From NCBI GenBank assembly GCA_007644065.1, contig VJWN01000007.1, forward strand, positions 496,001-560,000: a stretch of DNA of 64,000 nt, given 5' to 3'. The position numbers and the translations under genes are program-made. Every line of letters starts with the position of its first letter. Position 1 is the first letter of the stretch. The notes beneath the pieces were generated by a model. The model was not told the origin of the DNA. It saw only the letters and a program-made list of their open reading frames with translations, and made no database searches. Positions 12,417-24,669 of this stretch are shown piece after piece. The stretch is from Margaritispora aquatica. Lineage: Eukaryota; Ascomycota; Leotiomycetes; Helotiales; Discinellaceae.

Positions 12417-13280
12417 GCGTGGATCTCGAGGTCTAGGCGTGGTGTGTTTTGATATCTTTACGTGTGAGCAAAGTCATGGATTATCAGCAATACTTTTGAG
12501 GAAAGAAGCGAGTGATTCGATATTCAGAGTGTACTTTTAGGGTTTGGCTTGGCGCTGGGAAGACAAACAGAGATAGGAAGAGATATGAATGAGATACCAT
12601 TGATTATGCTTCAAAGGTATTATGTATGTTGAAAGCGAAAAGTCCACCAGAGGTGTCACAGCCGTTTAGCTAGTCTCATTGCATGTGTCCTTGCGGTTCA
12701 CAGAACGTAAATTCCACGACACCGAATGTTGAAGTGTATCCTCATGTGCGAGCTCGGCGGAGTAAACTATCAAACATAATACTTACGGTAAGCATCAAGA
12801 AAAATTAAATGATCAAACATGACCATTCCACTCCCTCCCCACTCTGCACCGTCGATTCCTTTTCCACGGCACCCAAGCAGCACTCAGCACTCAGCACTTC
12901 ACTGGTTACTCTCCAGCGTCACCTTACATCATCTTACAAAATACCGGCAGTGCAGAGGTGGTTTCGTGCATCGGAGGAGAAACTCAAAGCTGAATTTATC
13001 TCTGACAGGTGAGGGGTGAGGGGAAATGTGAGGTTGCATGTTTAATGCGTCCGCTGTTGAGGGGGAGTGTGGTGGGTATAAAGCTCGTCGGAAGTCGGGG
13101 TCCTGGTTTCCTTTGGTTGGGGTTTCGTTTCAGCTCTGGGCGAGAAGGGACATGTTTGTTTGTTTGTGTGGGTGTGATGCTCTAGTAGCACGGTGTGTGG
13201 TTCGCATGTGTGTGTTGTGTGAAATTGGCACTGGGTTGGAAAATGGGGATGGGAGAGGAGGAGAAATGCTATCATCTCGC

Positions 13281-13334
13281 CCTCCTTCATAGTATCTCCC
13301 TCCTTCATACTATCTACCTCCTTCATAGTAAATT
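13281..13334 (+). repeat. Three-copy tandem repeat of about 18 bp
   Basis: Three head-to-tail copies of a CCTCCTTCATAGTATCT-like unit, at about 13281-13297, 13298-13316 and 13317-13334, with one or a few mismatches between copies. They lie in a pyrimidine-rich stretch with no assigned gene. Confidence 0.8.
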
Positions 13335-13806
13335 TTCACTTCTGTCATCAACGGCATCTTTCTCTTCGAGGGCATTCAAGCTGCTGCTATCAGTTACTTT
13401 AACTTCATCATCATTCATCTCGATCTACTTACTTCCGTCTGGTTCAGCTCGTGATTTTCCATGGCATGCCTTACTTTTAGCATCTCCTTTGTCTCTGTTT
13501 CCTCTTCTGCCATTCCGAAACGCACATAAAGCGAGATCCTCTACACGCGAAAGAACCAAAGCGTAGGACCAGGAGCAGCAGCAGCGACAGAATGCAAAAG
13601 TGGTGGATCCAACTTGGATTAAGCAAAATTCGGAGTGAGTTAACTATGGGTTTGGAGTTGGGAATGGATGGCTATCAAAAGCGAGCTCGATTACTTAGCT
13701 CGCAAGCCAGTTGTAGTTCGAGATAATTGACGTTGCATTACTTGACTTCATCTCAACTTTCATTGACCTCACTCTCTAGTCTGAAAATACATTTCTTATA
13801 CATACC

Positions 13807-14463
13807 ATGGCGTCTTTACACTCGCTAGGAGTGAAAGCATCGTACGGCGATACCTCTCGGTTCATGGGAATCTTAGAGGGTGGTTCTATGGGATGAGATT
13901 CTTGGATGAGGAGCTCTTGTGTTGGTGAAAGGGGATCAGATGGGGGCCGCTAAATTTGATTCTTAAGCCTTGCTTTGCTCTATCCCTATGGCTTTGAGAG
14001 CTATCCATTAATTCCTAGCATTGGATGATGGGGGTTTTTTCAGCGAGAAAGCTGGCATCTGCCTCAAGATTGCAATTGATGCCCTAGGAGAACAGTCCGA
14101 GGATCTTGAACTATGAGAGATCCAAGGACTGATTAGTATAGATGTATAAACCTTCCCTACGATCTTGACTGGAAGGTCAATTTCGATCTGGAAAGGAGAA
14201 AGAGATGCTTATGTGGAGGCGAGAGTTGCGGATATCGGTTAGCTCGAGATTGGGTTTAACTTCAATGTGAATATTTACAGATAGATATGGCGTTGATGTT
14301 GGTTTGAGATGGGTTGAGGGGATTATCGAGTCGTGTTTCTGTGCGGGCTGTCCATAGTAAGAGAGGTTTTGCTATCGCTTCTGAAGCATAGTGATCCAAG
14401 ATGGGTTTCTTGTTGCCATCTCGCCTGTGGAGCAGTGCTATCTCGTTTTAGCGTGTTACACCT
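13807..14463 (+). pseudogene. Decayed protein-coding gene with RIP-compatible stops
   Basis: From about 13883 to 14237 one reading frame keeps protein-like composition, but it is broken by stops at 13907 (TGA), 13964 (TAA), 14009 (TAA), 14114 (TGA) and 14147 (TAA). Several are explicable as C-to-T changes of CAA or CGA codons. Stretches between stops look coding, for example GGFFSEKAGICLKIAIDALG and GRSISIWKGERDAYVEARV. A 43-base intron-like segment at 14238-14280, ending in TTTACAG, would join the latter to DRYGVDVGLRWVEGIIESC before more stops. An ATG at 13807 in good context may be the old start, with a frame change near 13880. I do not recognise the family. Repeat-induced point mutation is an inference from the stop types, not a measurement. 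Confidence 0.5.
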
Positions 14464-14898
14464 AGGAAAGACCAAGATTCTGGAAGTAAATCCTATACAG
14501 GGATAATATATTATATTAACAAAATGAATCTAAGGAACATGGATGGAGCTAACTTCACAACCTGGCCACTTTTGCTCTGTAGTGATCCGAGAGCTTATCT
14601 TTTAGGGTGTTACTGTATATTTGAGTCTTAAATACTACATGGATCGTTGGATATTTTCGAATCCAAGAGGGGAGAATATTTCGCACTATAAGTGGCAGTG
14701 AACTTTGAGTCGATGCCAAAAGTTTGGTTGTTTGAACAGACAGAAGTATCTTTTAGCTAAACCGAAGATTCAAAACTGAACTCTAAAGCTTTATGATTAA
14801 TATCAGACTAATAACAGCTGTTTATATAATACTTAGAACGGGGAGAGCCAGAAGCGGAAGCACGGTTTGTCTCCAAAGACTTTTGCCCATGCACATGT

Positions 14899-14939
14899 GA
14901 TTGGAACAAAAAGGTCAGTGATTAGAACAAAGGGGTCAG
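14899..14939 (+). repeat. Imperfect direct repeat of about 20 bp
   Basis: Two adjacent copies of a TGATTGGAACAAAAAGGTCAG-like unit, differing at a few positions, lie back to back in the AT-rich gene-poor zone. No function is evident. Confidence 0.5.
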
Positions 14940-15495
14940 TGAATAATTATCAAGCATGATCACTCCCCCTTAAAAGATATTTGTATATAAATTCCAAATA
15001 TCTTGTCATTGTTGGGATGCCTGTTTACTGAATACTTGTTGGCAACCTTTCCTTTCATTGTCATTGATATCTACCTTCCACTCATTTCTTATTTCTAACC
15101 CACCTTTCAAAGCAATGGTTTAATACACCCATAAGAGCAAGTGAGCCAATATATCACACTAAATTGGCTCAATCTTAGAGCTACAGCAAATTCAAGGAAC
15201 TGAACGCGAAGTCTCATTTAACAGTGTCCTGTGTCTTTCTGAACGTAATTATTTCGAATATTTCGAAGAAAGTACATTCAAATACAATTGCCTAGTACCC
15301 TCATCATCTGATTCGATTGAATCCAGGGGTCTCTAAAAGTGAAACTCTCACTAGTGAAGATTATGGTCAATGGGGTATAAAAGAACCCTTGCGGCAATAG
15401 AAAAATGATCAAGAACTTAGCATTATCCTAGAGTCGATAAAATATAAAAATAAGCAGTCAACAACTCTCACCTTTTGGATATCAATTAAAGATGA

Positions 15496-15740
15496 TTATT
15501 TATTTTTTAAGATCAACGAAGATCTTGAGCTGTATGAAACTTCATCTGGGTAAGATGCAAATGCCACTGTATGAAAATCAGGTCTTGCTGTCATGATCTC
15601 CATCGCTTCCTTTCGTACGGCTATCTCGATGCATTTCAAACGACGGCTGTCATGAATTTGAATCCTTTTCTCCAAGAGAAACTCTTAGAATTCAATCTGA
15701 GATGCAAGGAATTCTTGGAAGTACTTTAATTAGCTTTAAC
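15496..15740 (-). pseudogene. Possible coding relic
   Basis: A 62-codon stretch without stops but with no early ATG runs down to a stop at 15496-15498. It has protein-like composition, including RRLKCIEIAVRKEAMEIM and RPDFHTVAFASYPDE. The same frame continues upstream past a single TAA at 15685-15687 with YFQEFLASQIEF. I cannot name a family. It may be a fragment of a dead gene or an exon of an unrecognised one. Confidence 0.25.
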
Positions 15741-17149
15741 CTCCCTAGAAAATTATGAGGCTGCAGTGGACAGCAAACTTGAATATCGTTGTATCTGAAA
15801 AAGAAGCAGAATTTATATATGATGCAAGTTAAAAGCTTCTGATCTAGATATGAATGATATGGTGACTAGTAGCTGAATTGGAACTACTCATGTGTGCATC
15901 TAGGAGAAAAGAAGCGAACATGAACTCTTCAAGGTGTGAAATACTGGTAGAAAATATAATATACACTTCACCTCAGGCAAACTAGAAGATAGTGAGCAAA
16001 AAAGAACAGGAAGCTCGCGATCGAGTAGCAACAGACTAGTTGAATAATGCATGGCTCTCTCCGGTTATTAGAATCTGTGATGTGAACACTAAACGCTAGA
16101 ATACAGGCCTTTGCAGCTTCAGACGTTTTGATTCTCAAGCTTTCACGTGAAATTGACTACAAATCGAAATTGCCAATCCAAAAAGTACATATGAGATTGC
16201 TCCTTTTTCCTGTCTACAAAAGTGCCACGGCCATCTTTCTCAACAGTAACAGATAATGAAGGACAACTCGCTCCAGCTCCCGCTCACTTTTTCGCCTAAG
16301 AAAATACGAACATCAATGCCCTGGATTTCGGTATTGCTTTAGGGAAAGGCAAGATATTTCATGGAATTAAATATATATAAGCCCGCAAATGAATCCAAGC
16401 ACACGAATATCAGCGTGAGTAGAAAAGGAGCTGACGGGCAAGCTGATAGCAAAAATGAAGCTGACAACTGCTATACATACCACGAAAGCATCAAACATTC
16501 TGCTATCAAAAGTAGAATTCCTTGAGAATCTACAAGAAACACAAACCTCGAGTTAGAGAAAGGGGGTCGCAATACCACTCTCAACTCACATATTCTCAGA
16601 CTTCTCACGGTCTTCTTGACCCCACAACTCAAATTTTCAGCTTTGCTTATGCCATAATTATAGAGGAGAGGTTTCCTGTTTTATACCTGAAGCGAGAACA
16701 ACTGTAGCTGGCTGTTAAGGTAAGTTCTTTGCTAGGTAAGTGAAGGTTTGGAACCAAGATTTGGAGAAAGTGGTCTTGAGAGATATTCAAGCTTGAGCAC
16801 AAAGAGCTTTCAAAACGATAGTATGACGGCATGCCAAGATGCTTGTCATTGTCGTTAGCTGGAAGTACAAATTAAATTTAACGACGTGAAACCACTTACT
16901 TGCCCATACAATCATGATGTACAACTCTGACTAATGCGACATTCAACCGGCGGCGATCTCTGCTTGAAAATTGCACAGCGAAAATCAGTTCTTGTTGTAA
17001 TCTCACTATCTTCTTTGTATAAGCATCATAGAAAGGCTCGCATATTATGTGACTTTGACATTTGGTCAGGCTGAAAATACAATGGAATTCAAAATGACAA
17101 ACGACCCATCCCGCTATGATACACCGAGAACCCTTTCATCGACAAGCCA

Positions 17150-19456
17150 TTAGTCTACCTTTCCGTTGTTGTTACCGCCCAGCAGGCCATCTTTCTCATC
17201 TAATCTGAAGAAACCACCTCTGCTTCTTCGCATACGCCCCCGTCCGTACCATGCCACACCAAATAATATTCCAACGATCATACCGATCGATAGGAAAGGG
17301 TGACTAGAAATAGCACTCCTGATATCAAAGAAAAATTTCTCGAAGTTCGAGATTGTGGATTTGGGTTTAATTTTAGGTGGTGATGAAACAACTTTAGGGA
17401 TCATCTCGAGGATGGAGGTTCGCGATGCCATAATGAAGTTACCAGTAATTGTGGTGTCCCAGTATCTTCGTTGCTACAATTCATTAGTAGGTGATCACAT
17501 GGAAGAATAAGATAACTTACATCTTCATCATTGATGATGACCTTCTCACCATCCTTAGCAACTTCGATACCATAAGTAGTTCGAATCCATCGCTCCCAGA
17601 AGACTCCATCCACCCAGGCAAAGCCAACCTCTTTTTGCTCAGATTTGTCCATATTGATGCGGATGCTCTTGGCAGCACGAAGCGCGCGCTGGTCGTTGCG
17701 ATCCTCAGCTTCCTCAATTCTCAGCTGCTTGGCATCTCTGAGCTCTTGTCTCTCCCGTTGGAACGCTTGGGTTTGCTTATCCATCCACTCTAATGCTGCG
17801 CTCTTGATTTCCTTCTTAGCCATGATGAATTCATCAGGACGCTCTCGGGTAAGTATACCCAAGACCACCAACTTTCCATCCATGATCTCTCTGGAATTAG
17901 AGGCTGTGAGCTCAGGAACAATTGGAAGCCAGACCGACTGCATCCAGTGGAGAACCTGACGGAAGTTACGCATGTCCTGTGGGGCCAGTGCTGTATAGTA
18001 GGTCGGACGGCCATCCCTGGAAACTAGTAATCGCGGCCATGTTGTAATCTTGAAGCGATCAGCAAGTTTCGCACTGTTCGTCTTCACTAGTTTTGCATGG
18101 CCGATCAAGCTCAAAGTGAGTCTTTCTAAGGCAGCAAAATCCTCACTGGTGGTCGCATGATCGTAGAAGTAGACGAATATAACATCCTCCTTCTCCTCCA
18201 ATTCTGCGAACTCAACTGCATCGACGTCATCGACTCCATCGCCAACATCAATAGCTTTGTTGGCATAGGTCACAAAATCGCCCAAACCTCGCAGGCCGTC
18301 ATACTCGACACGCTCACCTCCTCGGAAGAATAAAATAGTAGGATAGGCTCTGACATGAACCTCCTTGCACAATCTTGACTCAATATCACAGTTCACCTCT
18401 CCAATATGCAGTTTGCCTCGCATCTCCTTTGCCAATTGAATCCAATTGGGGGCCATAGCTTTACAATGTCCACACCAAGGAGCATAGAATTTGATAAACC
18501 ATGGCTCTTGAGACATGGTAACTAGATTCTGGAAGCTCTCTGCGGTGAGAGGTACAGACTTGCCCAGAGTATTTGGTGTAGAGATAGCTTTGGCGGGCTT
18601 GGCTGGTTGTGGTTTCTTCTTGATAGGTGTAGCTTTCAGCACTCCGGTTGCTTTGCTTGCCACACTCTCTTTGCTTATGGCTGGCGTCATCTCCGTCGAC
18701 TTTGCATCTTTCACAACATCCTTGGCTGCACTAGTTTGAGCAGGAGGAGGAGGAGCAGGCGCCTGATAATCTTCACTGTTGGTGTCCCCGGTTTTTGGAA
18801 GCTTTGGTCCACCGATTGGTCGCGAGCCTGGCTTGATCATTTCCAGTGATTCTTCCACAAATGTACTGAGGCCTTCCATATTCTTGGCGCCCTCAAATCG
18901 CTTGATCTCTTCGCCATTTTTGTACAAGACGAACGTAGGAAAAGCATGCACCTGGTGCTCTGTGCAAGCTGATCCAAAAGCAATACAATCCAGATTTCCA
19001 AAGTGATACTTGTAGTACGCCGTAAATGTATTCAGAGAAGTCGAAGAGTCACTTGCAGATGCTGCTGCTGGTACTGGTTTCGATGTGAAATAAAATTCGT
19101 AAAGTGTTTGCCATGTAGGCGCGACATGTATACAATGTGGGCAATATGGTCTGGAAATGCTATCAGTGTCTGATTTTGGCAGAAGGAAGTATTCATTTGC
19201 AAACAACGTACGAGTGATGCTTCACAAACCAATATCCATCTTTGACAGTAGCATTGAACTTCTCACCATCGATATCTGGCAGCGGTGGTACAGAAATCCC
19301 ATTGAATATCGTTGGCTCTACAACTTCCGGTGCCGCGTCATCGCTCTCTGCTGTGATCTCTCCTGGAACCTGTGTATCTCCAAGCTTCTTTTCTGTAGAC
19401 TCTGCTATTACCGCAGAGGCCAAAAGTGTGTAAAGAATTGAAGAAAGAAGACGCAT
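17150..19456 (-). CDS. eps1: Transmembrane protein disulfide isomerase, Eps1-like
   Basis: Predicted ER membrane thioredoxin-fold oxidoreductase of 732 residues. Exons are 19456-19212, 19150-17521 and 17473-17150. It begins with a signal peptide (MRLLSSILYTLLASAVIA). The first thioredoxin domain has the active site SPYCPHC, formed across intron 1. The second has the classic APWCGHCK, near residue 260. A third, redox-inactive thioredoxin-like domain follows, then a basic coiled-coil-like stretch rich in Arg, Gln and Glu. One membrane helix near the C-terminus (FLSIGMIVGILFGVAWYG) is followed by a basic cytosolic tail. A CPHC first site plus a single C-terminal membrane anchor is the layout of yeast Eps1, which takes part in ER quality control of membrane proteins. 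An in-frame upstream alternative start is rejected because it would bury the signal peptide. Confidence 0.8.
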
Positions 19457-19922
19457 TGCGAAAGTATTGCCTCTCCCCTGAGGCGGGATAAGACTGGTAA
19501 TGTCAACCACGCCTTATTATTAGTTGAGATACCAAATCGTAGGATTGTAGAATGTCGCAATAATATACAGAGTTTCGGGAGAAGTGTCGTCTTCGTTCTG
19601 TCGTCGTCGTCGTGCTCCTGATCCTGATAACGAGCGAATTGAGGATAGCTGACGCTTTATCTGTAACTTTGACTGCTCAAACCATCTCGCTGAACAAAAG
19701 GGACCGGCCACTAGTGGACTAGCGCCAATCCCACCAGCGAGTCAAGGAGCTCTGTCTATTTTGGGCGGCACGTGATATCAGATCAGGTACCAGCCTCAAT
19801 CAATTCACTCCTGCCAACATTGCAAACAATACTCAGAAATGAGAGTATTGTGGATTTTGAAACTGCTCATTGATGGCGTTGTTTTTTCAAGCCATAATCA
19901 ACCCCTCTATCGTCCGTAGAAG
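19457..19922. promoter_or_regulatory. Divergent promoter region between eps1-like and tdp1
   Basis: 466 bases lie between two start codons that face away from each other. No ORF of interest is present. It must hold both promoters and leaders, but no individual site can be assigned with confidence. Confidence 0.5.
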
Positions 19923-21828
19923 ATGGAGGATCACGGAGAAGAGCGTACTCGAAAGAGGCTAAAGCTGAGCAGCGAGAACGAGGGCAATCCTCCTTCGAGT
20001 TTACCACGTACTTTTACAAGTGCAATATCACCACCACCTCTGAGGCGAATTAAGAATACCGACACATATCTGCAAAAGACCACAGAGCCAAAGCTTATCA
20101 ATTCACCATTTCAGCTCACATGGATTCAAGACCTACCTGAAGCATCGAACAAAGATGCGGTCAGTTTGAAGGATATTCTTGGGGACCCCATGATATCAGA
20201 CTGCTGGGAGTTCAACTATCTCCATGATCTTGACTGGTTGATGGCTGCATTTGATCAAGATGTTCGAGATCTTGTGAATGTGCATGTCGTTCACGGCTTT
20301 TGGAAAAACGAGGATCCCCAACGATTGAACCTAAAGGTAATGTGCAAGGATTTTTGTTCATCTCTTGATGTACTGGGTATTGGTTACTGCTAAACTTTAG
20401 CTGTTATTGGCTATCCTGGTTATCTGTGATCCTGCTCAGCTTCCTATGTCCAAACTTTTCCGAAATCCATTTCTCGCTTCGTCAATTCCCGAGTGTCAAT
20501 TTTGCAAACTAATAATAGTCATAGAAGCAAGCAGGTCAATATTCAAATGTGACACTCCATGCTGCATACATGCCTGAGATGTTTGGAACTCATCATTCTA
20601 AGGCAAGCTACCTACTTCAGTTACATTCGCTTAAGTTGCTGACCTTCATTTAGATGATGATTTTGTTTCGACACGATTCTACAGCCCAAGTCATCATCCA
20701 CACGGCCAACATGATTGAATTCGATTGGAAGAATATGACTCAAGCCATTTGGAGATCGCCTCTTCTTCCAGAGTTGAAAAATGTCAATCTTGCTTCGAGT
20801 CCTGACTCGGATGTAATGGGAAGCGGTTCAAAGTTCAAGAAAGATCTTCTTAACTATCTCAAAGCTTACGACCAGAATGGCAAAAGGGTAGTATGCAAAC
20901 CACTGGTCGAGAAACTCTCCAAATATGATTTTTCGGAAATCAAAGCTGCATTGGTAGCAAGTGTCCCTGGAAAACAAGGCATCGAAACAGATTCAGAGAC
21001 TTTGTGGGGATGGGTTGGACTCCAAGAAGTTCTAAGCAATATTCCAGTACATGGAGATGAACCCGAGATCGTTATGCAAATTTCTTCCATTGCTACACTT
21101 GGTCCAACGGACAAGTGGCTGGACAAAACATTCTGTAAGGCACTGAGGACTTCGAAGAACAAAAAGACATCGAAGCCTAACTTCAAAATCATATTTCCAA
21201 CTGCGGACGAGATTCGAAGAAGTTTAAATGGGTATAATTCTGGAAGTGCAATTCATGTCAAAATACAAAAGCTAGGTCAGGTCAAGCAGCTTCAATATCT
21301 TAAGCCCATACTTTGTCACTGGGCAGGTGATGGAAAAGAGCAGGCGCTACAGCCTGGAGCAGTCTCAGATGCTGGTAGAAAACGGGCTGCTCCTCATATC
21401 AAAACCTTCATAAGATTCACGGACAAAACATGCACTTCCATAGATGTAGGTGGAGTTTCTTGTGAAGTGTTAAGTCATTTACTCACTGCATATAGTGGAT
21501 GCTAGTGACCTCATCAAACCTCTCCAAGCAAGCATGGGGTGAGGCGACAAATACAGCAGGAGACATTCGTGTGTGCAGCTATGAAATTGGAGTTATGGTT
21601 TGGCCGCAGTTATTCGGAAAGAATGCTATAATGAAACCTACGTTCAAAACCGATGCTCCTCGAGGAACTGAATACAAGGAGGGTGTTGAGACGGTGGTTG
21701 GAGCACGAATGGCTTATGATTTGCCTATCGTGCCATATGGAAAGTATGATGAGCCATGGTGTGCTACGAAATCTTATGATGAGCCTGACTGGAAGGGACA
21801 AATGCATCATGTAAAGGTGCTACAGTAA
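19923..21828 (+). CDS. tdp1: Tyrosyl-DNA phosphodiesterase 1
   Basis: Predicted nuclear DNA repair enzyme that hydrolyses the 3'-phosphotyrosyl bond left by trapped topoisomerase I. Exons are 19923-20336, 20528-20602, 20654-21445 and 21496-21828, giving 537 residues. The first catalytic HKN set is seen as MFGTHHSKMM, split by intron 2, followed by HTANMIEFDW. The second is HIKTFIRF with TSSNLSKQAWG. WQ- and W-rich C-terminal segments end in EPDWKG. The N-terminus has a basic, probably nuclear-localising, stretch (RTRKRLKL). Intron 2 appears to use a GC donor (AAG followed by GCAAGC) rather than GT, because only this choice keeps the catalytic HSK motif in frame. Intron 1 is unusually long for the window, at 191 bases. 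Confidence 0.92.
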
Positions 21829-22160
21829 CCCTAGGCATAGACACAAAACAATGTCGCTAGGTATGAGAACAAGACAAGACATCACTACAACATTAGCTAG
21901 ACTACTAGTAGTACTGCTCTGGGGCTTTGCTACAGACTTGTACTACACAGTGCTGGAATATTATTCACATGAAATAACAATCATCTCATTCGTCTATGTC
22001 ATAAGTAAGCATAAAAGCAGTGATGCTATCCCATCCATCCATCGTCCGACCCTCCTAAGCCATAAATATGCACCTAAGCCATGTATTGTGCTGCCCAGCA
22101 CCCATATGTAGTTCCAACGATCAACATATCTGTCCCTTCTTCCTAGCAACTATCACAGAT
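21829..22160. other. Convergent intergenic region, tdp1 and ACBP
   Basis: 332 bases between two stop codons, expected to hold both 3' untranslated regions. No gene or RNA is seen. Confidence 0.5.
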
Positions 22161-22531
22161 CTAAGCACCCCCAACAGCCTCAGCAGTCTTGTTCGCATCA
22201 TATCCACAGCTGACCTTCAGAGACTCCACAAGCTCAACATATTTCGCCTGTGCCTCCTCGGCTGTGAGACCTTGCTTGATGACATCTTCCCAGGCGCGCA
22301 TCTTAGCCTTGCCCTTCAGGTCGAACATGCCTGGCTTATCGGCCTTCTCGATATCCTCGCCCTTTGCGACCTTGAACAGTCCTGCAATGCAAACAGCACG
22401 TTAGCTACGGCCCATTAAACATTAGTTTTCTGGGCGTGGTACGCACCATAGAGGGATAGAAGCTCGTCGTTGGAAGGCTTGGAAGTGAGCTTCTTGGAGT
22501 CGAGGACTGCGGTCTCGAATGCGGCGGACAT
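22161..22531 (-). CDS. acb1: Acyl-CoA-binding protein
   Basis: Predicted 101-residue cytosolic protein that binds long-chain acyl-CoA esters and supplies them to lipid synthesis. Exons are 22531-22447 and 22381-22161, with a 65-base intron in a GLF codon (phase 1). The family hallmarks are visible: ELLSLYGLFKVAKGED, then KPGMFDLKGKAKMRAWEDV, then the AKYVELVESLK helix. The length fits the four-helix ACBP fold (usually 86-105 residues), with a short C-terminal tail (AEAVGGA). It is too fragmented by its intron to appear as one long open frame. Confidence 0.93.
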
Positions 22532-23209
22532 GATTGCAATTTGTTTGATTTGTGTTTTTGTTGAGCTAGTGTTGAGTTAGCTTGCTATAAAGTTGCGGAT
22601 GTTGAAGATCGAATGTCAGGAAAAGGAAGTGAAGTAGGCTTGCGTACGAGTGTTTTGGATATAGTTCTTCGTGTTGGTCCAGAGAGTTGTGTTTGTGTTT
22701 GTGTTTGTTTGTCTTAGAATGTGGCTGCTGAGATGGCGGGGAGTTTGATGCGGGGCACAGATGACACTGACTGGTAGGACGAGCTTTCCCTGTTCGGAAA
22801 CCTGCCCGAGTCATATTTCTCACTGTGTTTGAAGATTGTACTACCTAAGATATTCTATTCACGGCATTTCTCCACGACAGCTTCATTATTCTCATCAAGT
22901 AGAAGTCAAATACATTACAATAAGGACCTATAACCAAATTAATTGCGTCATCCTCGGCTACAGGAGAGTCCTTCGCCATATTGCTTATGGACGATCTCAT
23001 GCGCCTTTTTGCTACAAGCTGATGTGTGAATCAACTGGAAGTTTGTTAATTCAATACTATACCTGATGGTCAAGCTCTCGAAAAATGAATTGTCACTACT
23101 AGTACTTCATAGTTGAGCTTAGATGATCTACTTTGGTCCTCTATCTATATTGCTCTACCAATGTCCCCAACTCCTTTGCGCTAATTATCGCCAGAATCCA
23201 TCAATCACC
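22532..23209. other. Intergenic region upstream of ACBP
   Basis: No gene is seen. The ACBP leader and promoter lie at about 22,532-22,850; the minus strand there is CA/AC-rich, as is common in highly expressed fungal promoters. The rest is probably the 3' flank of the glycosyltransferase gene. Confidence 0.5.
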
Positions 23210-24669
23210 TTACTTGGCAAGTGCAGCCAGCTCTTCAATAGTCTCGACTACAACTCCCATTGGGTCATACTCGCCCATCTCGGCCTCGAGTTCCTTCGCC
23301 CTGGCGCGATACTTTGGGTTTGAGATAAGCTCATCAACACCCTCTCGAATGGCTTCCCTCGTTGGTGCGCCAGTCTTCAGGTTGACGGCAACTCCAGCCC
23401 ACTCTGCTCGTGCAGCTACTTCTGGCTTATCTTCTCCTGCACCGGCCATCAGGGAAGGCGTTCCATTTGCGATTCCGTGCTGGAATGCTCCATAGCCTCC
23501 ATTGGTTACGAACACGGCGGTGTATGGCAGGATAGCATCGAACGGAATGAAATCTGTGACTCGGGCATTTGCTGGAACTCGAGTGCCTTCAGGGAGAACA
23601 CCCCCCTTCTTGCCGAGAGCTACCACCACCAAAGTGTTCTCCCGATCTTCGAGGGCTTCCATAGTAGGAATTGTGAGGTCGGAGTAGTTCAGAGCCACAG
23701 TGCCTTGACAGACGAAAATGATATCTTTCTTCTCCTTGTTCACGACAACCTCATCCCACCAGCTCGGATGATCAGTCATCGGATCTCTGCTTCCCTTGGG
23801 CAGTCCTCCAGTGAACTTGATATGAGATGGAGCATCACTACGTGGGTATTCCACGGATGGAATACACATCTGGAGAAATCTATTCGGATACATGTATGGT
23901 GCATCTGTCATGTGGACCCCCTTAGGATCAGCCCCCAGCGATTCTTGGATCTTTGACCAGACAGCCATCGGCTTTCCGAAAAATGCTTCGTTGATCTCTG
24001 CGAGCATTGCCTTGTTTCTCACCTGGCCTTCAGGTGAGCTATCAGGTGGAATACCTGGACCAAAAGGAGCACAATCAATACTTCCGAGCGTGATTGGAAT
24101 TATTCCCAGACCTATCATGCCTGCTGGTCTAATTCCTGGTGCTCCGAAACCGATCGGTGTTGGTCCTTGGAAAAAGCCTTCACAAAGTTGTATGACAGGC
24201 CGGCCTGGATGCTTTTTTTCCAGCATAGCTAAGGCCCGTTGTAGCGCTGCGTGTTGACCTGGAATTGAGTTCACGAAAACATGCTCCATGTCATAGGCAA
24301 TCTGTAGCGGCCCAGGTGGATACTTTTCTCGATCTGGCAGGATAGTCAATAGATCTGCTTCCGAGAAGTCGGCGTCTCCTTGAATCGCAACATATTCGCA
24401 TCCAACTTCTTCTAATGGTTTCTGGTAAGCGCTTGCTGATACGAATGTTACTTCGTATCCTCGAGCGATGAGCCCTTTGGCGATGGCTCTGATCGGCTAA
24501 ACAATTCTACGTTAGTCAACTTGTTCTTTTCGATAACAGACATTGGCAATTGAATTGTCAAGCATCAGAGCTACAGGACAGAAAAAAAACCCCCCTATCG
24601 GCTTACCATTATGTGACCATAAACAGGCGTTGAGCCCATGAGGATAAGCGGTTTAGTGTCGGATGCCAT
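23210..24669 (-). CDS. UDP-glycosyltransferase (GT1/MGT family)
   Basis: Predicted 449-residue glycosyltransferase that moves a sugar from a nucleotide donor to a small-molecule or lipid acceptor. Exons are 24669-24607 and 24496-23210. The N-terminal domain opens with ILMGSTPVYGHIMPIRAIAK; the GH-PIRA segment at the exon junction is the usual acceptor-side loop and predicted catalytic histidine. The donor-binding signature is present as FVTNGGYGAFQHGIANGTP, in place of the plant HCGWNS form. This TNGGYG form is common in bacterial macrolide-type and fungal enzymes. No signal peptide or membrane helix is evident. No biosynthetic partners adjoin it, so the acceptor is unknown. Intron 1, at 110 bases, contains a poly-purine/pyrimidine stretch. 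Confidence 0.87.

Larger units (their letters stand above)
12417..17149. other. 4.7-kb gene-poor region with degenerate coding traces
   Basis: No intact gene is recognisable. The first kilobase has promoter-like pyrimidine stretches and a three-copy 17-18 bp repeat. From about 13.8 kb the sequence becomes AT-rich and contains at least one relic with many in-frame stops (13807-14463). There is also a possible coding scrap on the minus strand at 15496-15740. A near-duplicated segment of about 20 bases lies at 14899-14939. Confidence 0.5.
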
